From positions 73,052,501 to 73,116,500 of the forward strand of contig CM044316.1 of the NCBI GenBank assembly GCA_024291935.2: DNA of 64,000 bases. The letters run 5' to 3'. Below the pieces are notes generated by a model. That model had not been told where the DNA came from and did no database searches. It saw only the letters and a program-made list of their open reading frames with translations. Numbering within the stretch: position 1 is the stretch's first letter; each line of letters begins with the position of its first letter. This DNA comes from Okapia johnstoni (Eukaryota; Chordata; Mammalia; Artiodactyla; Giraffidae). Made by a program: the position numbers and the translations under genes. This document shows, piece after piece, positions 11,356-21,717 of the stretch.

Positions 11356-12332
11356 TATAACCATTTGAATGCAGAGTTCCAAAGAATAGCAAGGAGAGAT
11401 AAGAAAGCCTTCCTCAGTGACTAATGCAAACAAATAGAGGAAAACAATAGAATGGGAAAGACTAAAGATCTCTTCAAGAAAATTAGAGATACCAAGCAAA
11501 GAAACATTTCATGCAAAGGTAGGATAGGCACAATGAAGGACAGAAATGGTATGGACCTAACAGAAGCAGAAGATATTAAGAAGAGGTGGCAAGAATACAC
11601 AGAAGAACTACACACAAAATATCTTCATGACCCAGATAATCACGATGGTGTGATCACTCACCTAGAGCCAGACATCCTTGAATGTGAAGTCAAGTGGGCC
11701 TTAGGAAGCATCACTGCGAACAAAGCTAGTTGAGGTGATGGAATTCCAGTTGAGCTATTTCAAATCCTAAAAGATGATGCTGTGAAAGTGCTGCACTCAA
11801 TATGCCAGCAAATTTGGAAAACTCAGCAGTGGTCACAGGACTGGAAAAGGTCAGTTTTCATTCCAATTCCAAAGAAGGGCAATGCCAAAGAATGCTCACA
11901 CTACAACACAATTGCACTCATCTCACATGCTAGCAAAGTAATGCTCAAAATTCTCCAAGACAGGCTTCAACAAGTTCACGTGAACCATGAAATTCCAGAT
12001 GTTCAAGATGGATTTAGAAAAGGCAGAGGAACCAGAGATTAGATTGCCAACATCTGCTGGATCATCGAAAAAGCAAGAGATTTCCAGAAAAATATGTACT
12101 TCTGCTTTATTGACTATGCCAAAACCTTTGACTGTGTGGATCACAACAGATTGTGGAAAATTCTTAAAAAGATAGGAATAGCAGACCACCTTACCTGTCA
12201 CCTGAGAAATATGTATGCAGGTCAAGAAGCACCAGTGAAAATTTGACGTGAAACAACAGACCAGTTTCAGATTGAGAAAGGAGTATGTCAAGGCTGTATA
12301 TTGTCACTGGACTTATTTAACTTCTATGCAGA
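11356..12332 (+). mobile_element. BovB fragment, linker to RT motif region
   Basis: Starts at CCATTTGAATGCAGAGTTCC and ends at AACTTCTATGCAGAG, just before the YADD region. The frame is broken by a TAA near 11423, by GAACAAAGCTAGTTGA (11718-11733) and by a stop at 12040. The remaining 3' third is absent, and the 3' tail of a reverse-strand BovB begins directly at 12333. Confidence 0.92.
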
Positions 12333-12950
12333 GTTCAGTTCAGTTCAGTCACTCAGTCGTGTCCGACTCTTTGCGACCCCATGAACCACAGGATGCCAGG
12401 CCTCCCTGTCCATCACCAACTCCTGGAGTCCACCCAAACTCATGTCCATCGAGTCGGTGATGCCATAGAACCATCTCATCCTCTGTCATCCCCTTCTCCT
12501 CCTGTCCTCAGACTTTCCCAGCATCAGAGTCTTTTCCAATGAGTCAGCTCTTCGCATCAGGTGGCCAAAGTATTGGAGTTTCAGCTTCAACATCAGTCCT
12601 TCCAATGAACACTCAGGACTGATCTCCTTTAGGATGGACTGGTTGGATCTCTTTGCAGTCCAGGGGACTCTCAAGAGTCTTCTCCAACACCACAGTTCAA
12701 AAGCATCAATTCTTTGGCGCTCAGCTTTCTTTATAGTCCAACTCTCACATCCATACATGATTACTGGAAACACCATAGCCTTGACTAGACGGACCTTTGT
12801 TGGCAAAGTAATGTCTCTGCTTTTAAATATGCTATCTAGGTTGGTCATAACTTTCCTGCCAAGAGTAAGCGTCTTTTAATTTCATGGCTGCAATCACCAT
12901 CTGCAGTGATTTTGGAGGCCAGAAATATAAAGTCAGCCACTGTTTCCACT
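12333..12950 (-). mobile_element. BovB reverse-strand copy, 3' portion (outer element, part 1)
   Basis: 3' tail TTCAGTTCAGTTCAGTCACT at 12333, RT C-terminal region open as a 120-codon piece (12486-12848), and a break at CACTGTTTCCACT (12950). The same element resumes at 14090. A + strand BovB lies between the halves. Confidence 0.94.
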
Positions 12951-14077
12951 CGTAAAAGCAAGAGAGTTCCAGAAAAACATTTATTTGTGCTTTATTGACT
13001 ATGCCAAAGGCTTTGACTGTGTGGATCACAATAAAATGTGGAAAATTCTGAAAGAGATGGGAATACCAGACCATCTGACCTGTCTCTTGAGAAACCTGTA
13101 TGCAGGTCAGGTACCAACAGTTAGAACTGGACATGGAACAACAGACTGGTTCCAAATAGGAAAAGGAGTACGTCAAGGCTGTGTATTGTCACCCTGCTTA
13201 TGTAACTTATATGCAGAGTACATCATGAGAAATGCTGGGCTGGAAGAAACACAAGCTGGAATCAAGATTGCTGGGAGAAGTATCAATAACCTCAGATATG
13301 CAGGTGACACAACCCTTATGGCAGAAAGTGAAGAAGAACTAAAGAGCCTCTTAATGAAGGTGAAAGAGGAGAGTGAAAAAGTTGACTTAAAGCTCAACAT
13401 TCAGAAAACTAAGATCATGGCATCTGGTCCCATCACTTCATGGGAAATAGATGGGGAAACAGTGGAAACAGTGTCAGACTTTATTTTTTTGGGCTCCAAA
13501 ATCACTGCTGATGGTGATTGCAGCCATGAAATTAAAGGCCGCTTACTCCTTGGAAGGAAGGTTATGACCAACCTAGATAGCATATTAAAAAGTAGAGACA
13601 TTACTTTGCCAACAAAGGTCCGTCTAGTCAAGGCTATGGTTTTTCCAGTGGTCATGTATGGATGTGAGACTTGGACGGTGAAGAAAGCTGAGCGTTGAAG
13701 AATTGATACTTTTGAACTGTGGTGTTGTAGAAGACTGGTGAAAGTCCCTTGGACTGCAAAGAGATCCAACCAGTCCATCCTAAAGGAGATCAGTCCTGAG
13801 TGTTCATTGGAAGGACTGATGTTGAAGCTGAAACTCCAATACTTTGGCCACCTCATGGGAAGAGTCGACTCATTGGAAAAGACCCTAATGCTGATAAGGA
13901 TTGGGGGCAGGAGGAGAAGGGGACAACAGAGGGTGAGATGGTTGAATGGCATCACCGACTTGATGGACATGGGTTTGGGTAAACTCCTGGAGTTGGTGAT
14001 GAACAGGGAGGCCTGGTGTGCTGCAATTCATGGGGTCGCAAAGAGTCGGACACGACTGAGCGACTGATCTGAACTGA
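12951..14077 (+). mobile_element. BovB 3' half nested inside another BovB
   Basis: 5'-truncated at GTAAAAGCAAGAGAGTTCCA and complete at the 3' end (GACTGAGCGACTGATCTGAA, then GAACTGAACT). It interrupts a reverse-strand BovB, with the 12-bp direct repeat ACTGTTTCCACT at 12939-12950 and 14078-14089. It carries the longest BovB reading frame in the window, 237 codons (12985-13698), including motif A (CFIDYAKGFDCVDH, residues 2-15) and the RQGCVLSPCL segment (63-72). The active-site motif is YAGD (residues 105-108, codon GGT at 13303-13305) instead of YADD, and the frame stops at 13696-13698, so it is not an active polymerase. Confidence 0.95.
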
Positions 14078-14089
14078 ACTGTTTCCACT

Positions 14090-14190
14090 GTTTGCCCATC
14101 TATTTGCCATGAAGTGATGGGAGTGGATGCCATGATCTTAGTTTTCTGAATGTTGAGCTTTAAGCCAACTTTTTCACTCTCCTCCTTAAT
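14090..14190 (-). mobile_element. BovB reverse-strand copy (outer element, part 2)
   Basis: Continues the element of 12333-12950: GTTTGCCCATCTATTTGCCA follows directly in BovB order. It ends at about 14190 (CACTCTCCTCC), which is the 5' truncation point. Confidence 0.92.
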
Positions 14191-15294
14191 GGATGGCATT
14201 TCAAGTAGGAGTCTCTTCACTCTTTCTGAAATTAAAATATGAGGAAGGTGTCAAAATTTTGAGACCTAAGAGGTTATAATTGTTACATTTTTAGTGAGAA
14301 AGTACTGTTGCTTAAGATAATGTATTTCACAAATTGTCTTATCTTTTCATTTCTGTTGTGTCATTCTCATATGAACTCTTCCATTAGAACTGAAGTATTC
14401 TTGTAAACATTAGGAAGTTTCCACAATATTAAGTATACGTATACGCTTGTTCTTTCTGCCAAGGCTACTCGTAATCAAGAGTATCCATGTGATGAATATA
14501 AAGAAAGTCATAGTTTGGAACTTTGAGTCCAATTTTATGGGCATTTTGAATCTAGGTCTTAGATTATATGTGGGGAATTTATTCATGCCATTTTATTTTT
14601 TTTAATACTCCATTGGATAAGAGAAAAGAAAGTAGAGGAAGTAGAATTTGAACAAATCACTGAAACTAATGATTATTAATGGTGTTTGCAAAAGATAAGC
14701 AGAGGAAATGAGCAGTAATATGATAATTTGGAATGCTAGCAGCTGGCATTCCACACTCAAAAGGGATAATTGAAAATAGTCTATATTCATGGCAAAGATG
14801 CCTTAGATTTTAGACTTATTTTATAGTTCTAGTGCTTTATTCCTAAAGCATCAGATTGCTTATTTAATGTCTTCCTTGAAAGTCAGGTGTATATTACAAA
14901 TGTTTGATCAAGATTATACCAACAGTCTTAATTAAATTTTACTCTTATTTAGGGTAACCAACCATCTTAGTTTGCCTGGGGTTGTTGAGAGATTTTCTAG
15001 GATGTGGGACTTTCAGTGTTAAAACTGGGAAAATCTCAGGGAATCTTGGACAGATGGTTGCCTTCCTTCATTTCAAAATTAACTGAGTGGAGAAAATCCC
15101 GATATGATTAGAAAGTTATGTAATAACCCTGTAAATTCTTTACCCTTAAAGATTAGAAAATTTTAACTTGAAAATGTTATTTCAGGAAACCATTCCTTCT
15201 ATAGAAGGTTAATTTTGTTTTAATTGCTTTGGCATTTTAAATGTAAATTGATTTCTTGGTCATTTTTCAAAAAGACCTTAATGTACCCTTTGGT
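14191..15294. other. Unique intronic DNA
   Basis: No named repeat or gene seen in this 1.1 kb. Confidence 0.45.
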
Positions 15295-15306
15295 CAAGAA
15301 GATAGC

Positions 15307-15587
15307 CGGAGAAGGCAATGGCACCCCACTCCTGTACTGTTGCCTGGAAAATCCCATGGATGGAGGAGCCTGGTAGGCTACAGTCCATGGGGTCGCTAAG
15401 AGTCGGACACGACTGAGCGACTTCACTTTCACTTTTCCCTTTCATGCACTGGAGAAGGAAATGGCAACCCACTCCAGTATTCTTGCCTGGAGAATCCTAG
15501 GGACGGTGGAGCCTGGTGGGCTGCCATCTATGGGGTCGCACAGAGTCAGACACGACTGAAGCGACTTAGCAGCAGCAGCAGTAGCAG
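15307..15587 (+). mobile_element. BOV-A2 dimeric SINE with perfect TSD
   Basis: Two Bov-A units in tandem (GGAGAAGGCAATGGCACCCC at the start, GGAGAAGGAAATGGCAACCC near 15452) with a linker of CACTTTCACTTTTCCCTTTC and a (GCA)n tail. The direct repeat CAAGAAGATAGC flanks it at 15295-15306 and 15588-15599. Confidence 0.96.
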
Positions 15588-15936
15588 CAAGAAGATAGCA
15601 ACACCAGCAAGGTTATATGCTATTCATAATTAAAATGGTAGAAATAAACTAATTAAAAATATTCAGTGTGGGAATTCTGATAAGATAAACATGGATAATC
15701 AGTGCTTTTAAAAAAGTACTAAACAAATAAGAAAATAGTCCTCTTCTTTTCTGAAGTTATTGTGTGATGTTTGTTTTAAAAGTAAATAGCCCAGTGACTG
15801 TTGCATAAACCTTTCTTTCCTTTTTATCTAGCAATTATATATAGTCCTGTCCTTGAATGTTTGTAGTATGATAGAACTTTAAAAAATTTATTGCCACACT
15901 TTTGGTTTACAATTTATATATATTTTTCTTTTCCTC

Positions 15937-16900
15937 TTTTTTTTTTTTTTTTTTTAAAGGAAGGTCAAACAAAATAGTGTGATCAGGCATCTAATTACAG
16001 ACTATTAACAGCATGTGCTGTTTGCTAATCTTTATTCTGAACTCACTTTAGGCAACAGCCTACTTTTCTCAACAAGGGGGCACTTAAGTTAATTGCTTCA
16101 TTAGAAACATGCATTTAGCTTTTTCTGATCTGTAAGTACAACTCATTGGCGTAGCTGCAGAAGTTTGAACACCTGCAGCCCAAGCAGCCTGAAAGGAAGC
16201 CATAACTTACTATAAAGGAAAATGAAAGAAGCTCAAGTTCAAAATGCTGTTATCAATGATACAGTGTAGTCCCTAACTTGAGCTGACCTAAGAGACTTGG
16301 CTTCTGCATGGCTTCTTATCAGCATCCAAAAGGGCATACAAAATTCTTTGTAAACTAATTTAAAAAGCGTCTTGTTTATTCAGAAGCAACTGTGAATGGT
16401 ATTTGTTCAGAGTCTAGATCACATCAATTGCATACCAGCCAACAACTTATTTCTCTTCTAAGAGAGAAGCCAAGTATCAAAGATACAAAGTACTAAAGAT
16501 AAGCTTCTCAATTCTCAACTGTTCTGAGCTCTCAATAAAGCTACTGATGTACAAATTGGGGTGGGACCCAACTGTTTCCACCTGCAAGCTTGTCTTAGAT
16601 CCTTGGCTCTGGCTGGGAGAGGTGCTGATACTAGTCTGACCTTTAGTGCCCTTAGAAAACAAAACACAGGCTTTCTTGTGGCCCTGATCAATCAGTCCTT
16701 CCGAAGAGGATTCCACCCCCTTTCTTCAAGTTCTAGTCTTGGGGCAAAAAACCCCATGGCTATTTCTGTTAACAGTGCTGGTGAAAGCAAAGAGATCCTT
16801 GATTCGCTCTTACTAAATCTTAAAAGACATTTCAAGTCATCTTTTTTTCTGTTTCTGTGGTTGAGTCTTAGAAATTTTGTGTTTGATATTTAATGAGATG
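15937..16900 (-). pseudogene. Candidate poly(A)-tailed retrocopy, parent gene not recognised
   Basis: On the reverse strand this ~0.96-kb block ends in TTT followed by about 19 A (15937-15955 on the + strand), with AATAAA signals about 90 and 410 nt upstream of the tail. Reading the reverse strand, a 79-codon open piece (16477-16716) gives KTSLQVETVGSHPNLYISS, which looks protein-like but which I do not recognise. The block is free of named repeats and richer in GC than its flanks. A poly(A) tail without introns would fit an mRNA retrocopy that is mostly 3' UTR. I could not find a convincing TSD, and an A-rich tail of another repeat could look the same. Confidence 0.35.
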
Positions 16901-18659
16901 GTGACCTCAGTAAGTAAATGAATGAAGTGCTTTCAAAATTGGTTCAAATAGTATGTTATAAGGAAATTAAGACCCAGTTGATATAAGGAAAACATTTATA
17001 AGGCTATTGAGCCATAAAATACTTATAGGATACTGAGTTGTCAAATTTGGACTTTTAATATATCAAGTCCTTAAGTGTGGTAACATAAAATTTCAAATAT
17101 GAGTTTACTAGAATAACAGAATCTTTAAAATCATTTATTTTAGTTTCATTTAGTTGATTTAGTTTGATCATTTGGTTTATTTTCTGTGGTGAGTACCTAG
17201 AGTTAATCAGAAAATAAATATCTCAAACATAAATAATTCAAAGATCTCAAAGCTAATATGACCCCTGAATGTCTTTTTAACATTATTGAGATTAAAGCTT
17301 TTTATGTTATTGTGGAAAGTAGGATTTACTGATAGGCATCTGAAATATTGAATTTTAAATTATTTTTTTCTATAATTAGATATGTGTCACTTGTTTCAAA
17401 CAAGCTAAGAAACAGCAGTGATACCAATTGCTGTCTTAGGGTATTCTGAGTCGCACTAATGGTAACAATAGCCGGGGTTCTTCAGGCACATTTTAAGAAG
17501 AAATGCTCTATATAAGTGTGTGTGTATCTGTGTGTGTGTATGTACATTCTGTAGAGGCAAAAAAAAAAAAAAATGGCCTATATCAGTAGTTTGTATTACC
17601 TTCTGCTCTCCCAGAATTATGGGATTTGGGTCCATTAGAATTATATAAGCCTCTAAGTATGTCTATTTCAATGATTGGCATAGAAAAGCAGTAACACATT
17701 TTCAAGTCATTTTCAAATTTGGGAATTACGGAGCATGTGGGGTAATTTACTGCATGTTTAGTGTATTTACTAATTGATTTAAAAGAAAATATTTACAAGT
17801 GGATGAAGCATTTCAGAATTAAGTTCCTTTAGGCAAAGAAGACCTCAGTGTAGGAAAAATTATTGACTAAATGAAATATTTAAAGATAATTATATTTTTT
17901 TCAGTGATTATGTTGTAGTCAAACCTACAGATTTGCATATTTAAAATATGTTAGGATACTTAATTGATGTGACTGCAAGTATGGTTATCTTATAACTGTT
18001 TTATCACTGGGAAGAATAATTTTCTGAGTAAACTTTAGGTAGATATTATTGCTAATTTATTAATTTAGAGGTATATTACACTCTTAAGTTTAGATATTTT
18101 TTTCTCTCATTCTGGCCATTTCTCTGCTTCCTTGTACGTTTTATGTAAGATAGTACAGCTCTAGCATTCTATAATTAAGCATGCCTCTCAACCCCCCAGC
18201 AGATAGAGAAATTAGCTTAGTTTTGTGAAGAGCTGACAGAATGAGTTGTTTTTATTTTCATATTCACTTGTTGAGAAAAATATGATGCTTTATTTATGAG
18301 AACATAATAGTTTTAAATTGAGAAAGTAAATTAAAATAGCTAAACAGTTTGGCTTTGATGAAAACTTGTCAGTTATTAATGAAATAGCAATTAATAATTT
18401 ACCTTTGGAATATCATATTATTTAAATTGGTCATAATAATTTGAGGCAATTTTATACTCTTCCCCCAAATAAAGATTGGAGAGTATTCTTTTACCTTTTT
18501 TAGGATCCTGTGGTAAGAGATTCATGCTATGTGATTAAAGAATAATTCTCTCCAGTTTTCCATCTTTGAAGTGTGTGCATTGTTCCTGGTTTTGACTTTT
18601 TATGTTTTTCCTTGGCATATTTGTGATTTTCATGGTGTTTCTTTAGTTTTGTTTGTTAG
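16901..18659. other. Unique AT-rich intronic DNA
   Basis: No gene or named repeat. A short TG-rich run at about 17516-17545 and 15 A at about 17558-17572 are simple sequence. Confidence 0.45.
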
Positions 18660-18671
18660 CTTCTATAGCTT

Positions 18672-19013
18672 GTTGTGCTGTGCTGTGCTTCATTGCAGAG
18701 TCATGTCCAACTCTTTGTGACCCCATGGACACATGGGGAGCCTGTTCAACACCTCTGTTCCTGGGGATTCTCCAGGCAGGAATACTGGAGTGGGTTGCCA
18801 TGCCCTCCTCTGGGGATCTTCCCAACCTAGGGATTGAACCCAGGTCTCCCACGTTGCAGGCAAATTCTTTACTGCCTGAGCCACTAGGGAAGCCCAAGAA
18901 TACTGGAGTGGATAGCCTATCTCTTCTCCAGGGGATCTTTCCAGTGTAGGGATTGAACCAGGGTTTCCTACATTGAAGGTGGATTCTTTACCAGCTGAAC
19001 TACCAGGAAAGCC
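18672..19013 (-). mobile_element. Composite Bov-tA SINE with perfect 12-bp TSD
   Basis: Reverse strand: a Bov-A end (GCTGTGCTGTGCTTCATTGC), a first tRNA-like head ending GAGCCACTAGGGAAGCCC near 18895, then a second partial body and head ending GAACTACCAGGAAAGCCC. The direct repeat CTTCTATAGCTT lies at 18660-18671 and 19014-19025, so the composite was inserted as one unit. Confidence 0.95.
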
Positions 19014-19279
19014 CTTCTATAGCTTAAGGTTTTGCAAAGGACTCTCTTGGTACCCTTATGACTTAAATGGAGGTATGAGCAATACACCCACCTAATAATA
19101 GCAATTGATGTCTGAGAAGCTTGTTTCTAATGGCAAGCCACAGAAGTCCAATGCTTCAGCTTGTTCTGCTCAACGTTTTACATAAGTGATTTTAATACTT
19201 AGAGGTTTATCAAACTTTTAAATGGCAAAGACAGAGAGAGATTATAAATGTGTTGAATCACAGTAACAGAATCACTATT

Positions 19280-19576
19280 CAGTGTAACCTTGACAAGCCA
19301 AATATATAATATGAAATTGCACACCTGCAAAGAACAAACAAAACAAAAATTGAACCTTGTACACATATTCAGTCGCATGATTTATGACTAAGGTAACCTA
19401 GCATTGCAGTAAGAAAGGACAGTGTTTAATACATAGTACTGGGTCAATTAGATATCCACATGGAAAAAAATCTAGTTTGATTTCTTCTTGACAATTGATG
19501 TACAAAATTCAGTTCCAGATGAACTGCGGATTTAAATGTGATGCATACAGTTACAAAACTTTTAGAGAAGCATAGG
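19280..19576 (+). mobile_element. L1 ORF2 3' part (first segment)
   Basis: Decayed L1 ORF2: GTACTGGGTCAATTAGATAT and ATCCACATGGAAAAAAAT are hallmarks of the RT/C-terminal region. The copy is interrupted at 19577 by BovB and resumes at 19908. The exact 5' limit is uncertain. Confidence 0.8.
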
Positions 19577-19590
19577 AGAACATCCATATG

Positions 19591-19907
19591 GTCCATCTAG
19601 TCAAAGCTATGGTCTTTCCAGTAGTCATATACGATGTAAGAGTTGGACCATACAGAAGGCTGAGTGGCAAAGGATTGATGCTTTTGAATCGTGCTGGAGA
19701 AGACTCTTGAGAGTCCCTTGGACTGCAAGGAGATCAAACCAGTCAATTGTAAAAGAAATCAAACCTGAATATTCGTTGTAAGGACTAATGCTGAAGCTGA
19801 AGCTCCAATACTTTGTCTACCTGATGTGAAGAACTGACTCATTGGAAAAGACCCTGATGCTGGGAAACATTGAAGGCGAAAGAAGAGGATGGCAGAGGAT
19901 TTCAGTA
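19591..19907 (+). mobile_element. BovB internal fragment inserted in L1 with 14-bp TSD
   Basis: Spans GTCCATCTAGTCAAAGCTAT to GGATGGCAGAGGATTTCAGT of the RT C-terminal part. It lacks both BovB ends, yet is flanked by AGAACATC(C/G)ATATG at 19577-19590 and 19908-19921 (13 of 14 identical). Divergence from other copies here is high. Confidence 0.9.
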
Positions 19908-20730
19908 AGAACATCGATATGAAAAATACAACTTAATAAAATTATTGGCAAGATTTAACAGATATTCCTCAAAGCAGGATATTCAAAGTGCAATCAAAAT
20001 ATGAAAAGAATTCAACATCTTTAGTAATTAGGGAAATGTGAATAAACCATAATGTAGTATTACATACCCATGAAAATGGCTAAAATTATAAAGATGGGAA
20101 ATATTTCTAAGAACATGGAGTGATCAGAACTCTCATATACCAAGTGTGTAAATTGGTACAAACCTTTTAGACAATTTTTGGCTGTGTGGTACTAAAACTG
20201 AGCATATGCTTATCCTCTGATCCACATATTACATGCATGTACTCATAGGTATATACTCAACAGAAAAACTTAGATATTTGCTAACATGTCTATGGCAGCA
20301 GTATTTGTGATAGTCAAAACCTGGAATGTACTCAAATGCCTGTCACTAGTGGATAAGTAGATAAATAATTGTACCATATTATTGAATATTGTACAATTGT
20401 GAGCATGATCTACAACTCTAAGAAACCATATGGATGCATTTCTTAAACATAATGCTGAACAAAAGAAGCCAGACACAAATAAAATGCTGTATTACATTTA
20501 TGTGAAAGTGCAAAAATAAAACTCAAATCTCAGTTAAGAAAGTGGTTTTGGGGGATGTAGTGACTGGAAGGTGGGTGTTGTAAGAATGAGTTCTGGGGTG
20601 ATCATGTGCTGCTTCTTTATCTACGTATTGCTTATATGGATTTGTTCAGCTGAAAAGCTTCCAAGTTGGATTTTAGATATATGTACTTCTGCCTGGATAT
20701 AAATACTTCAATATTAAGTTTTTAAAATGT
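19908..20730 (+). mobile_element. L1 ORF2 end and 3' UTR (second segment)
   Basis: Resumes with AATTCAACATCTTTAGTAAT and TAGGGAAATGTGAATAAACC, the well-known L1 ORF2 C-terminal stretch, then the 3' UTR up to CTTCAATATTAAGTTTTTAA. It is an old mammalian L1 (L1MA/MB type) with no open frame left. Confidence 0.85.
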
Positions 20731-20989
20731 TGAAGATAGTAATTTTTATTCAGCTATACAACTTGGGCAGATCATTTGTCATTTATGAGTCTCTGCTTTT
20801 ATTGGTTAAAATTGTGAATCGATATTGAATAGAACCGTGATCTACTGAGTTTATGGTTGGCTATTAAACAACTTTTTGTTTTACTTATTTCCTTAGTGCT
20901 TTGTAGAACTCAACAGACCAATACAGAAAAGTCACTATTTGATAGTCACAGTTTCTCACAAAAATATTTATTTTTTTCTCTTATTACAG

Positions 20990-21236
<247 letters not shown>

Positions 21237-21717
21237 TAAAATTAACATTTACTTGTTATTGCTGTCAAATTTACACATAGATGTATAATATTAATGCTGT
21301 TTTCTATAAGTGACATTAATAGAAATGAGGAAAAATACTCTTTTGAGTCATAGTACTTGATCAGAGTTTTAAAAATTATCTCTTTATATAAAACATATAA
21401 AATAGTATTTTTTATATATATCATTTCTTAGCACCCCAGGGAAATACTGAAAGGAACAGGAAGGTGAATTGGCTAGGCCAAAGCTTAGGAAAGTGAAGTT
21501 GTGTTTGTTTTCTTTTTATTTTATATTATTGTTTGAATTATTTTCCAGTGAACATATACTACATTTGTAACAAAATGAAACAGAACTGTTAATAATAGCT
21601 TAAAATTTTGTAAACCAAGGTTCAAACCCATATGTGGGTTTTTGGCTATTATATTATGGAATAGACTTTTGATTTTTTTGTCTTTGGTAATAACTGGATT
21701 AAAGATTTACTGATCTT

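Larger units (their letters stand above)
1..20989 (+). other. XRCC4: XRCC4 intron 1, 3' part (inferred)
   Basis: In mammals the first XRCC4 exon is non-coding and lies tens of kilobases upstream of the ATG exon. I found no CpG-rich promoter or convincing donor here, so this stretch is read as intron 1. It carries the repeats listed separately and AT-rich unique DNA between them. If the first exon lies within this window, I missed it. Confidence 0.7.

Noticed and set aside
12985..13698. Functional reverse transcriptase gene
   Set aside because: Active site is YAGD, the 5' half of the element is absent, and the frame stops before the C-terminal region.
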